Assembly (NCBI GenBank): GCA_011375465.1
Contig: DRZV01000089.1
Span: forward strand, 1 to 31,694
Source: Neomoorella mulderi
GTDB taxonomy: Bacteria; Bacillota; DSM-521; Neomoorellales; Neomoorellaceae
DNA length: 31,694 nt
Direction: 5' to 3'
In this document: in pieces, positions 1-6,962 of the stretch
Layout: each line of letters opens with the position of its first letter
How positions within the stretch are numbered: position 1 is the first letter of the stretch
Program-made: the position numbers and the translations under genes
Notes under the pieces: model-generated
The model's database searches: none
Seen by the model: only the letters and a program-made list of their open reading frames with translations
Told to the model about the DNA's origin: nothing

Positions 1-510
1 CTCCAGAATTGGAGGTGTGCATGTGGGTCATATACAGCTGAAGCTCCCCCCTGACGGCCTTCTCCCTTATGTCATTCCAGGAGAGGTCCTCCCGGGCCAA
101 ACCCTCGGGTCCCAGCCAGCCAAACCGCTCAGCCAGATCCCTCCTGACCCCCACCGTCACCGGGCTCATGAAGATCTTTTCCATTACCAAGGGGGGATTT
201 TTTATTTCCGAACGGAAGGCCTCCGGGTAAAACCCATTGGGGATCCAGAGGGCATCGTAAGGGTGCTGCCCTCCGGATATCTTTTCCACCGCGGCGAGGC
301 TGCCGTTTTCTTCCAGATATATCTTAATCCCCGATTTTTTCTGGATATAGTCCAGCAGACCCGTTTCCCTGAGGTCCTTCAGCTCTGAGCCGCCCAGTAT
401 GCGGAAAGCACGGGGATCGTCCAGGGATCCCTCCCCGGCGCACCCTCCTAGCCAGAGGGCCAGGCACAAGGCCAGCGACAGGATGAGAATCCTTTTATTT
501 AAAAAGCCAT
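1..510 (-). CDS. Extracellular solute-binding lipoprotein, partial, with an apparent frameshift at its start
   Basis: This is the N-terminal part of an exported binding protein and runs off the left edge. Read on the minus strand, it has a hydrophobic leader (ILILSLALCLALWLGGC) ending in a lipobox, so the mature protein should be anchored through the cysteine. The next ~145 residues (including RILGGSELKDL, YDALWIPNGFYP and MSPVTVGVRRDLAERFGW) look like a periplasmic-binding-protein fold of the type found in substrate-binding/VWA proteins. That family assignment is an inference, and the ligand is unknown. The best start is ATG at 510-508, preceded by GAGGGG at 516-521. In this frame the gene stops after three codons. 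Adding one base to the A5 run at 501-505 joins the ATG to the lipoprotein frame as MAFLNKR. No ATG, GTG or TTG precedes the leader in the lipoprotein frame itself. Confidence 0.6.
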
Positions 511-584
511 CTTTTCCCCTCGCTTGAAAGTCCTATCTAAAGCGTATTTGGCCTTTTTCTGCAGATTTCCTCCTCACCAGACCA

Positions 585-612
585 ATTTTACGCTATTTTT
601 ACCATATAACAA
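585..612 (-). promoter_or_regulatory. Candidate promoter of the solute-binding lipoprotein gene
   Basis: On the minus strand TTGTTA (612-607) is followed after 16 bases by TAAAAT (590-585). It lies about 75 bases upstream of the ATG at 510. The -35 is weak and the spacing is one base short of ideal. Confidence 0.35.
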
Positions 613-621
613 AACCCCTCC

Positions 622-659
622 TTGCTCACTTTATGACAAAATGATAATATATTCATAAA
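622..659 (+). promoter_or_regulatory. Promoter with dyad operator for the arsR-TSUP operon
   Basis: TTGCTC (622-627) and an AT-rich -10 region (GATAAT at 643-648 or TAATAT at 645-650) precede the ArsR gene. Two nested dyads overlap the -10. A perfect 7-base inverted repeat, TTTATGA (630-636) and TCATAAA (653-659), flanks an imperfect one, ATGA...TCAT (641-656, 12 of 16 positions symmetric). ArsR/SmtB proteins typically bind AT-rich dyads placed like this, so autorepression is likely. Confidence 0.5.
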
Positions 660-672
660 AGGAGGTGATCCG

Positions 673-987
673 GTGACCGGAGAAAAGGAAGAAGTGATGG
701 CTCAATTTTTTCGGGCCCTTGCCCATCCCCTGCGGCTGAAGATAATCGAGTTCCTCCGAGGAGGGGAGCGGTGCGTGTGCGAGATAGTCCCCGCCCTGGG
801 GGGTGAACAGTCGGCCATCTCCAAGCATCTAGGTGTTCTGCGCCAGGCAGGCATCCTCACCTCCAGAAAGGAAGGTACAAGCGTTTTCTACCGGCTGAGG
901 GACCCCTTGATATGGGATATCTATGAAAAGGCCCAGAAAGCGATGGAAGGCTGTATCCAAGAATTAGGGGAGATTATAAAAAAATGA
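673..987 (+). CDS. ArsR/SmtB-family winged-helix metalloregulator
   Basis: A 104-residue transcriptional repressor. It begins with GTG at 673, preceded by GGAGGTGATC at 661-670, an essentially full-length match to the 16S anti-Shine-Dalgarno. The fold is the usual ArsR winged helix: FRALAHPLRLKIIEFL (helices 1-2), ERCVCEI (residues 32-38), recognition helix QSAISKHLGVLRQAGIL, and wing SRKEGTSVFYRL. The CVC motif (C34, C36) sits where As(III)/Cd sensors such as ArsR and CadC carry their metal-binding thiols. A third cysteine, C94, lies in the last helix. It may sense a thiophilic metal or metalloid, or, because its partner is a TSUP transporter, a sulfur species as SqrR/BigR do. The TSUP gene follows 12 bases downstream, so the two are almost certainly co-transcribed. 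Confidence 0.88.
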   Translation: MTGEKEEVMAQFFRALAHPLRLKIIEFLRGGERCVCEIVPALGGEQSAISKHLGVLRQAGILTSRKEGTSVFYRLRDPLIWDIYEKAQKAMEGCIQELGEIIKK

Positions 988-999
988 GGAGGCGCGGTT

Positions 1000-1782
1000 A
1001 TGTCTCACCTTATAGCTTTCTTGGTGGGCATCCCGGCGGGGATCATCGGGGGGCTTTTGGGCATAGGCGGGTGCGTCCTGATGATGCCCATAGTGAGGTT
1101 CGGTTTTCATTTCGACCCTGCAGCGGCGGTAGGCACCACCCTCACGGCAGTGGTCTTCACCGCCGGTTCTGGGGCCTACCAGCACCTGAAGATGAAAAAC
1201 GTGGATACCCCCACTGCCCTGGTGGTGGGAGCAAGCGGCGTGCTGGGGGTAATTCTGGGAAGCATCGTGTTCGGCTATCTCAAACCTTATGGAAAGGTGA
1301 TCGATCTCATAGTGGGCCTGGCCTTTCTCCTGCCTTCCCTGAGGATGCTCTACGAAGGCCTCATGGCTGAGAAAGCCCTGCCCCAGCCCCCTTCCTCAGG
1401 GGGGATACCCGGCTCCGGATGGGCCAAAGGGTTGCTGGGCTCGGTGGTGGGGTTTCTCACGGGTGTTATAGGCCTGGGGGGAGGTTATGCCCTGGTGCCC
1501 TCGTTTATATATATCCTCAGGTCACCGGTAAAGCTGGCCATAGGCACCAGCATGGCCTCCTTTATCTGGATGGCCCTGGTGGGGGCTGCCTTTAAATTTT
1601 ACCAGCAGGTGGTGGATATACCCACTGCCGTGTGCCTGGGCCTGGGGGCGGTTATAGGGGCCATCTACGGGGCCAAGATGGTGGCCCGGGTAAAAGCCTC
1701 CGCTTTGAAGACCCTTTTCGGGGCCATATTCCTGTACGTCTCCTTAAAATATACTCTCCTATACTTCGGCATTACCATTTAA
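1000..1782 (+). CDS. Sulfite exporter TauE/SafE (TSUP) family membrane transporter
   Basis: A 260-residue polytopic membrane protein. The start at 1000 has GAGGAGG at 986-992. The TSUP pattern is clear in the two internally related halves, each with a glycine-rich turn: GIPAGIIGGLLGIGG near the N-terminus and GFLTGVIGLGGGYALVP near residue 155. Each is followed by a conserved GT segment (VGTTLTAVVF; IGTSMASFIW). Seven or eight hydrophobic spans are visible. Members export sulfite, sulfoacetate, sulfolactate or related organosulfur anions, and substrate cannot be read from sequence. Control by the adjacent ArsR protein suggests inducible export or uptake tied to sulfur or metalloid stress. The gene ends just before a hairpin shared with the convergent pncA gene. 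Confidence 0.85.
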   Translation: MSHLIAFLVGIPAGIIGGLLGIGGCVLMMPIVRFGFHFDPAAAVGTTLTAVVFTAGSGAYQHLKMKNVDTPTALVVGASGVLGVILGSIVFGYLKPYGKVIDLIVGLAFLLPSLRMLYEGLMAEKALPQPPSSGGIPGSGWAKGLLGSVVGFLTGVIGLGGGYALVPSFIYILRSPVKLAIGTSMASFIWMALVGAAFKFYQQVVDIPTAVCLGLGAVIGAIYGAKMVARVKASALKTLFGAIFLYVSLKYTLLYFGITI

Positions 1783-1787
1783 CAGCA

Positions 1788-1814
1788 AAAGGGCTCTGGT
1801 ATATCCAGAGCCCT
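1788..1814 (-). terminator. Intrinsic terminator of the ftsEX-ctpA-pncA operon
   Basis: A perfect 10-bp stem, AGGGCTCTGG (1790-1799) and CCAGAGCCCT (1805-1814), closes a 5-base loop. On the minus strand it is followed by a short T-run. It lies three bases after the pncA stop. On the plus strand the stem follows the TSUP stop but has no T-run, so it can serve TSUP only poorly. Confidence 0.75.
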
Positions 1815-1816
1815 CG

Positions 1817-2371
1817 TCACACTATCTCCGCGCCCAGCACCTTGGCCATCTGCTCTAAAGCAAACCTGTGGGCTTCGGGATCAAAGGAGGCTACCCCCTG
1901 GCGATACACCTTGACGGGCACATCCCGGTTGGCCAATTCTTCTACGGTGAAGAACACGCATATATTGGTGCACACGCCCACCACCTCCACCAGGGCTGGT
2001 CGGGGATCAGGGCTTCCAGGGGCGGTGCCCAGCCATTGATCCAGGGGGGTGTTGTAGAAGGCGCTGTAGCGGTTCTTCTTCAAGAACCTCACCCTGGGCT
2101 CCCCCACCTCCCCCACCACTTCCCTCAGCTCCGGTATGAGTTCCTGTCCCCAGCTCCCCTCCAGGCAGTGGGGGGGAAATTTTTTAAATTCGGCGTCGTC
2201 AGGGGCATGGGTATCCAAGGTGAAGATGACCTCTTTGCCCCCCTCCAAAGCCCCTTTCACCTTATCCCTGATGAAGGGGGCGATCTCCCTGGCCTGAGGA
2301 AAGCTCAGGGCTCCCCGGGGGTCAACAAAATCGTTCTGCATATCTATGACCAGGAGCACCTGCCTTTCCAT
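1817..2371 (-). CDS. pncA: Nicotinamidase (isochorismatase-like cysteine hydrolase)
   Basis: A 184-residue enzyme that hydrolyses nicotinamide to nicotinate and ammonia in NAD salvage. The isochorismatase fold is clear: catalytic Asp10 (VIDMQNDF), a lysine at 98/99 (FLKKNRYSAF) and nucleophile Cys138 (GVCTNICVF). The metal site typical of nicotinamidases is present as D53-x-H55 and H68 (FPPHCLEGSWG). Layout and the RYSAF and GVCTxICV motifs match Bacillus YueJ-type PncA better than other isochorismatases. The ATG at 2371 has AGGAGGTGG upstream. It is the last gene of the ftsEX-ctpA group, 13 bases after ctpA, and is followed by a terminator. Other amides as substrates cannot be excluded. Confidence 0.82.
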   Translation of the reverse strand: MERQVLLVIDMQNDFVDPRGALSFPQAREIAPFIRDKVKGALEGGKEVIFTLDTHAPDDAEFKKFPPHCLEGSWGQELIPELREVVGEVGEPRVRFLKKNRYSAFYNTPLDQWLGTAPGSPDPRPALVEVVGVCTNICVFFTVEELANRDVPVKVYRQGVASFDPEAHRFALEQMAKVLGAEIV

Positions 2372-2384
2372 AAGGTACCACCTC

Positions 2385-3563
2385 CTAAGGGGAATTTAGA
2401 ATCTCCAAAGCCTTCTTTAGCTGGCTGTCCCAGGATATATCGGGGGCCCGGAGGAGCACCTCCTGCTCCCATTGGGGATCCAGTTCCACCAAATGATCCG
2501 GGATAATCCCCTTTTTGTTTATGTCGCGTTTCCCAGGAGTCAGGTACTTGTGGGTGGTGATCTTTACCGCCGAATCTCCGGGAAGGGGGAATACGGTCTG
2601 CACCACCCCTTTCCCAAAGGTGGGTTCCCCCACCAGTACGCCTTTTCCTGTGTCCTGCAGGGCCCCCGCCACTATCTCAGCGGCGCTGGCCGTCCCCCTG
2701 TTCACCAGGACCACCAAAGGGAGGGGACGGGCATAACCCCTGGCCAACAGGGGTTCCAGCCTCTTCTGGTCGGCTATATAGACTATGGGCCCTTGGGGTA
2801 TAAAATAGCTGGCCACGTCCACCGCCGCGGAGAGGGCACCCCCGGGGTTGTTCCTGAGATCCAGCACCAGCTTTTTCATCCCCTGCTGCCGCAATACCTC
2901 CAGGGTATTTCCCAAATCCTTGGGGGTCTGCTCGTTAAACATGGTTATGTTTATATAGCCCACATCGGGATACCCGGGGAGGAGGCGGCCTTCCACCGTG
3001 GGGACCTTTATCACCTCCCGGGTCAATTTTATCCGCCTGGGGGCAGGATCCCCTTCGGAGAGAACCAGCAACTCCACCTGGGTCCCAGGCTCCCCCTGCA
3101 TCAGCTTGGCAGCGGTCTCCAGATCCATCCCGGCGGTATCCCGATCATCGATCATGAGGATATAGTCCCGGCTCTTTATCCCTGCCCTGTGGGCAGGGGT
3201 GCCCTTAAAGGGGGAGATCACCATGAGCCTTTTATCCTTTTCATCTATGGTGATGAGCAGCCCTACCCCCCCGTAACTGCCGCTGACGCTCTCCTGCAGA
3301 TGGCGGTAAGTATTGGAGTCCAGATAAGCGGAATAGGGGTCCCCCAGAGCCTCCACCATGCCCTTGAGAGCTCCTTCTATCAGTTTGTCCCCTTTAACCG
3401 GCTCCAAAGCGTGATAGCGCAACACCAGAAAGGTCCTGAGGAGGAGTTCTGCCTCCTTGTAATGGGTGGCCCCCAGAACCCCTACGGTCAAAGTTACCAG
3501 GACGCAAAAGGTCAGCAGCAGATTCTTGATCTGCTGCCATATTCTTCGCAAAAATACCACCAC
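2385..3563 (-). CDS. ctpA: S41-family C-terminal processing peptidase (CtpA/CtpB type)
   Basis: A membrane-anchored serine protease of about 390 residues. One N-terminal transmembrane segment (NLLLTFCVLVTLTVGVLG) is followed by a helical region, a PDZ domain (about 90-180, with YGGVGLLITI and the GIKSRDYILMIDD loop) and the S41 catalytic core. The catalytic dyad is Ser293 (RGTASAAEI) and Lys318 (FGKGVVQ); LDLRNNPGG is the oxyanion-side motif. It should act outside the membrane on secreted or membrane proteins. CtpA homologues commonly follow ftsEX and a wall hydrolase, as here, suggesting control of wall hydrolysis. The start is uncertain. The GTG at 3563 overlaps the AGAGG ribosome binding site (3567-3563), so GTG at 3560 or TTG at 3551 may be used instead. 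Confidence 0.88.
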   Translation of the reverse strand: MVVFLRRIWQQIKNLLLTFCVLVTLTVGVLGATHYKEAELLLRTFLVLRYHALEPVKGDKLIEGALKGMVEALGDPYSAYLDSNTYRHLQESVSGSYGGVGLLITIDEKDKRLMVISPFKGTPAHRAGIKSRDYILMIDDRDTAGMDLETAAKLMQGEPGTQVELLVLSEGDPAPRRIKLTREVIKVPTVEGRLLPGYPDVGYINITMFNEQTPKDLGNTLEVLRQQGMKKLVLDLRNNPGGALSAAVDVASYFIPQGPIVYIADQKRLEPLLARGYARPLPLVVLVNRGTASAAEIVAGALQDTGKGVLVGEPTFGKGVVQTVFPLPGDSAVKITTHKYLTPGKRDINKKGIIPDHLVELDPQWEQEVLLRAPDISWDSQLKKALEILNSP

Positions 3564-3607
3564 CTCTATGCTGCTTCCTCAAAAAGTATATGTAAACGAA
3601 ATACCTT

Positions 3608-4747
3608 TTAGTAATAGTTCATTGGGTTGACGGGTTCCCCGTTTATCATCACGGTAAAGTGGAGGTGGGGACCTGTGCTCCAGCCCGTGCTGCCTATCCT
3701 GCCGATGACCTGGCCCTTTTTTACCTCCTGCCCCTCCCTTACCAGAATGGAAGAGAGATGGGCGTAGAGGGTAGACAGGCCTCCGCCGTGATCTATGCTT
3801 ATGTGATTGCCATACCCCCCTAGCCATCCGGTGGATATGACTCGTCCATCCAGGGGAGCCACCACCTCGGTCCCTGTGGGTGCGGGGATATCTACGCCGT
3901 TGTGGAAGCTCCGGATGTTAAAGAGGGGATGTATTCTCCAACCGAAGGGGGAGGAGACATAATAGTATCCGGGCACAGGCCACAGCATACCCTTGGTGCT
4001 GCCGGAAGGCAAGGGGCGGCTGCTCTTGGCCTGTTCCGCCCGGATTTTGGCGGCAATCTGGCTGGCCAAGGCCTCCATCTCCGCCAGCACCGATTCCACC
4101 TGCTTTTTCTCCTCTTCCACCTGAGCCAGAAGGCGGCGGTGGTCTTCCCGCTGGGAGGCCAGCATCACCTTCTCCTGGTACACCTGCTGCCTCAGCTGGG
4201 CCACCTTATCCCGCTCTGCCTCCAGACGGGCCTTTTGGGCAGCTATCCTATCCCTCTCCGCCTTGATCTCCTGTATGAGCTTTATATCGTTCTGGGCGAT
4301 TTTGCTCAAAAGTTCCATCCGCACCAGAAAATCTTCCAGGCTGGTGGCCTGGAGGAGCACCTCCAGGTAATTGACCCTACCCACCTGATAGATCTCCTTC
4401 AACCTCTTGCGGAACAGCCCCATTCTGGCCTCCTGGGCCGCTTCCGCCCTGGCCAGATCCTCCGCCACCTCCTGGACCCTGGCCTGGGCTGCCGCCAGCT
4501 CCCCGTCCAGCCGGGATATCTCCCTCTCCTTGGCCTGTATTTCCTGCTCTAAGGCCTGCAGCTTCTCCATGATCCTCTGGCTCTCGTTGTTCTTCTGGGA
4601 CCATATCTTCTGCTGTTCCGCCATTTCCTGCTGAATTTGCCTCTGCTGGCGCTGTAGCTCCTGAAGGGTGGAGCCATAGGCAGGAGTTAAAAAGCTCAAC
4701 AGGAATACGCCCAAAAGCCAGATGGCCAGCTTCTGTCCTCTACCCAT
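3608..4747 (-). CDS. Murein hydrolase with coiled coil and M23 (LytM) domain, EnvC-like
   Basis: A 379-residue exported protein: signal peptide (LAIWLLGVFLLSFLTPAYG), a long heptad-rich coiled coil (about 27-240) rich in Q, E, R and K, then an M23 endopeptidase domain (about 260-379). The coiled coil resembles that of EnvC/PcsB/CwlO, the partners recruited and activated by FtsEX. All M23 zinc and catalytic residues are present: H282 and D286 (FHNGVDI), H330 (YAHLS) and H361-L-H363 (GPHLHF). Unlike E. coli EnvC, whose LytM domain is degenerate, this one should cleave peptidoglycan cross-links itself. It lies between ftsX (16 bases upstream) and ctpA, so an FtsEX-gated hydrolase is the natural reading. 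The name EnvC is used only for architecture. Confidence 0.88.
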   Translation of the reverse strand: MGRGQKLAIWLLGVFLLSFLTPAYGSTLQELQRQQRQIQQEMAEQQKIWSQKNNESQRIMEKLQALEQEIQAKEREISRLDGELAAAQARVQEVAEDLARAEAAQEARMGLFRKRLKEIYQVGRVNYLEVLLQATSLEDFLVRMELLSKIAQNDIKLIQEIKAERDRIAAQKARLEAERDKVAQLRQQVYQEKVMLASQREDHRRLLAQVEEEKKQVESVLAEMEALASQIAAKIRAEQAKSSRPLPSGSTKGMLWPVPGYYYVSSPFGWRIHPLFNIRSFHNGVDIPAPTGTEVVAPLDGRVISTGWLGGYGNHISIDHGGGLSTLYAHLSSILVREGQEVKKGQVIGRIGSTGWSTGPHLHFTVMINGEPVNPMNYY

Positions 4748-4763
4748 GCTGCTTACCCCCTGT

Positions 4764-5651
4764 TCAGACTTTGAGAAACTGCCTTATGGATAAAAGGCTG
4801 CCCAGAGCCCCTACCCCGGCCCCCGCGCCTATGAGGCCCAGCAGGCTTTTCAGGAGAAGGGCGGGATCGTTGAGCAGAGGTAGGAAAAGGAAAAGGTTAA
4901 AGCTCCTGGAAAGGAGCCAGGTATAGATGCCATAGACCGCTCCTGCGGCCAGGCCAGAACCCACCAGTCCCAGGAAGAGCCCCTCCAGGAAAAAGGGCCA
5001 ACGGATAAAACTGTCGGTGGCCCCCACGTATTTCATGATGCTGATCTCCTGGCGGCGGCTGTATACGGTCAAACGGATGGTGAGCATTATGAGGACTACG
5101 GCCCCGGAGGCCAGCAAGAGGATAAGCCCCGCCCCCAACCAGCGCAACCACCGCACCAGGGCGAAGAGCCTCTCCACCACTTCCTGGCCGTAATTCACCT
5201 TTTCCACCCCCGGTAGCTGGGCTATGGCCCCCGCTATATCCCTTATCTCCTCAGGGGTATTGACCCTCACCAATAGATAATCGGGCAAAGGATTCACCCC
5301 TCCAGTGGCGCTGAGGAGCTCCTCCTCCCCCCCAAATTGGCGGCTTATTTTACGGAAACCCTCCTCTTTGGGCACCAGCACCACCTCCCTCACCCCGGGG
5401 AGATGTTTTATCTGGGCTTCCAGGTGCTGGACCACCTCCCTGGGGGTATCCACGTGGAGAAAGGCGGCTATCTCCACATTGGATTGGAGTTGGCTGGCCA
5501 TGTAGTTCAGGTTAAATACCAGGAGCAAAAACACCCCCAGGAGGAACATGGTGACCGCCACGCTGGCAGCTGCGGCCAGGCTCATCCATAAGTTGCGCCT
5601 CAAGGAAGTGCAAGCCTGCTGGAGGAAAAAAGCCATAGTGCTAAGCTTCAT
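4764..5651 (-). CDS. ftsX: Cell division ABC transporter-like permease FtsX
   Basis: A four-span membrane protein that transmits ATP-driven conformational changes from FtsE to an extracellular wall hydrolase. The N-terminal segment (FFLQQACTSLRRNLWMS) is followed by the first span and a large extracellular domain (VEIAAFLHVD...PGVREVVLVPKEEGF...PLPDYLLVRV). Three further spans form the FtsX/MacB permease core, with SRRQEISIMKYVGATDSFIRWPF, the coupling helix typical of FtsX. ATG at 5651 is chosen because AAGGGGT lies eight bases upstream. It overlaps the end of ftsE by 11 bases, implying translational coupling. An in-frame start at 5675 and a second ATG at 5636 are possible alternatives. Confidence 0.92.
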   Translation of the reverse strand: MKLSTMAFFLQQACTSLRRNLWMSLAAAASVAVTMFLLGVFLLLVFNLNYMASQLQSNVEIAAFLHVDTPREVVQHLEAQIKHLPGVREVVLVPKEEGFRKISRQFGGEEELLSATGGVNPLPDYLLVRVNTPEEIRDIAGAIAQLPGVEKVNYGQEVVERLFALVRWLRWLGAGLILLLASGAVVLIMLTIRLTVYSRRQEISIMKYVGATDSFIRWPFFLEGLFLGLVGSGLAAGAVYGIYTWLLSRSFNLFLFLPLLNDPALLLKSLLGLIGAGAGVGALGSLLSIRQFLKV

Positions 5652-6333
5652 AACCGTATACCCCTTCCCGGTCATCCCTCACCAGCCGGCCCGCCCTCAA
5701 GGCGATAACCCTCTTTTTCATGCTGTTCACTATATCCCAGGCATGGGTAGCCATGATGACCGTGGTCCCCATGGCGTTTATCTCCTGTAGCAGGGCCATT
5801 ATCTTCCTGGAAGTATCCGGATCCAGATTGCCGGTGGGCTCGTCCGCCACCAGTATCCGGGGACGGTTTACGATGGCCCGGGCTATGGCTACCCGCTGCT
5901 GCTCCCCCCCGGAAAGCTGGTGGGGGAAAAGATGGGCCCGGGAGAGCAGCCCCACCTGATCCAGGACCCTCTCCACCCGGGGTTTTATCTCCCTGGGGGG
6001 AACCTCGATAACCCGGAGGGCAAAGGCCACGTTTTCAAAGACGGTCCAGTCCGGTATCAGTTTGAAATCCTGAAAAACCATCCCTATGGTTCGCCGCAAA
6101 AGGGCTATCTCCCTTCCCTTAAGCCTGGTTATGCTCCGGCCCCCCACCAGAATCTGTCCCTTGGTGGGCAGCTCTTCCCTAAAAAGAAGCCGTACCAGGG
6201 TGGTCTTGCCAGCCCCGCTGGGCCCCACCAGGAATACGAACTCGCCTTTATCTATCTTGAGGGTTATATTTTCCAAGGCCACAACGTCGGGAGGATAGAG
6301 CTTGGTAACATTGTAGAACTGGATAAGGCCCAT
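5641..6333 (-). CDS. ftsE: Cell division ATP-binding protein FtsE
   Basis: A 230-residue ABC ATPase that pairs with FtsX. Motifs are in the normal order: Walker A GPSGAGKTT (37-45), Q-loop VFQDF (87-90), signature LSGGEQQRVAIARA (140-153), Walker B ILVADEPTGNLD (160-171) and the switch histidine H197 (MATHAWD). The IQFYNVTKLYPPD start and short length are characteristic of FtsE. ATG at 6333 is chosen because GGAGG lies just upstream and it gives the family's usual N-terminus. The longer open frame upstream has no FtsE-like sequence. It is the first gene of ftsE-ftsX-M23-ctpA-pncA. No convincing minus-strand promoter stands out in the 6334-6440 leader. Confidence 0.95.
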   Translation of the reverse strand: MGLIQFYNVTKLYPPDVVALENITLKIDKGEFVFLVGPSGAGKTTLVRLLFREELPTKGQILVGGRSITRLKGREIALLRRTIGMVFQDFKLIPDWTVFENVAFALRVIEVPPREIKPRVERVLDQVGLLSRAHLFPHQLSGGEQQRVAIARAIVNRPRILVADEPTGNLDPDTSRKIMALLQEINAMGTTVIMATHAWDIVNSMKKRVIALRAGRLVRDDREGVYGYEA

Positions 6334-6441
6334 CCTGCACCTCCAAGAATTAGTAATCCCAGGGTAGTTTTCGACACCCGGATTTAAAATCCTTTTGCCT
6401 TTTGTTAACAGCCGATCGATTTCATGTAAAAACATGGAAAG

Positions 6442-6470
6442 TTGACAGCCATTACAAAACCATATATAAT
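6442..6470 (+). promoter_or_regulatory. Consensus sigma-A promoter of the gre-like gene
   Basis: TTGACA (6442-6447), exactly 17 bases, then TATAAT (6465-6470): a perfect vegetative promoter. The expected transcription start near 6477 gives a leader of about 80 bases before the ATG at 6558. That leader begins with the A7 run and hairpin that form a terminator on the opposite strand. Confidence 0.88.
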
Positions 6471-6476
6471 CCAGGT

Positions 6477-6501
6477 AAAAAAAGGCGCCCGGCCGGGTGC
6501 C
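6477..6501 (-). terminator. Intrinsic terminator of the aarF-yitT-tkt operon, inside the gre leader
   Basis: On the minus strand a 7-bp GC stem (GGCACCC and GGGCGCC, loop GGCC; 6501-6484) is followed directly by seven Ts (6483-6477). The nearest minus-strand gene upstream is transketolase C, ending at 6937, so the operon's RNA should cross the whole gre-like gene before stopping here. On the plus strand the same hairpin would sit at the 5' end of the gre mRNA. Confidence 0.72.
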
Positions 6502-6557
6502 CCTTTACCATTTCTAGGGTTTTTCCTTTTAATAGAGACGGGGAGGAGGGCTTTGTC

Positions 6558-6962
6558 ATGGAAAAGTTCCTTATCCGGCACCTTTCAGCCATAGAGGCGG
6601 AAAAGAATGAGCTCATAGAGAAATATTATAACGATCCTTCCCCAGAGAAAAAAGAAGTGATAGAGCTCCTGGAGGGCTACATCCATTCTATAGAAAAACT
6701 GCTCCACGGCGGGGTCGCCGGGAGCGCGTGTCCTTTCGTGATGGTGGGAAGCCAGGTGGAGGTGCAAGACCTGGATTCGGGGGAAGTCCTGGACCTGAGG
6801 TTGGTCAACCCCTTCCAGGGAGAACCCTCGAAAGGGGAGATATATTATATATCCCCCATGGGGAGGGCCCTGCTGCTCAAAAAATTGGGGGAAGAGGTGG
6901 AAGTGAAGGCCCCGGGAGGGATCTTTCGTTATAAAATCATCGGCCTAAAGGGGCCCTCTTGA
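6558..6962 (+). CDS. GreA/GreB C-terminal domain protein with a shortened coiled coil
   Basis: A 134-residue protein with the RNA-polymerase-binding C-terminal domain of Gre factors: VMVGSQVEVQDLDSGE, ISPMGRALLLKKLGEEVEV and APGGIFRYKIIGL match the GreA pattern of FGS..V.D.D..., SP.ARAL.GK..GD..EV and .PGG...Y.I. In GreA (~158 residues) the N-terminal coiled coil has two helices of about 35 residues carrying acidic tip residues that reach the polymerase active site. Here the hairpin is only about 50 residues in all (helix 1, 1-24; turn NDPSPE, 25-30; helix 2, 30-50). It may be too short for transcript cleavage, as in Rnk, although D26 and E30 sit at the tip. ATG at 6558 has GGGAGGAGGG upstream. 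A strong promoter drives it, and its 3' end overlaps tktC by 26 bases. Confidence 0.8.
   Translation: MEKFLIRHLSAIEAEKNELIEKYYNDPSPEKKEVIELLEGYIHSIEKLLHGGVAGSACPFVMVGSQVEVQDLDSGEVLDLRLVNPFQGEPSKGEIYYISPMGRALLLKKLGEEVEVKAPGGIFRYKIIGLKGPS

Noticed and set aside
3555..3567. GTG at 3563 as a firm start for ctpA
   Set aside because: It lies inside the AGAGG ribosome binding site; a start slightly downstream is more likely, so it is kept only as the outer limit.
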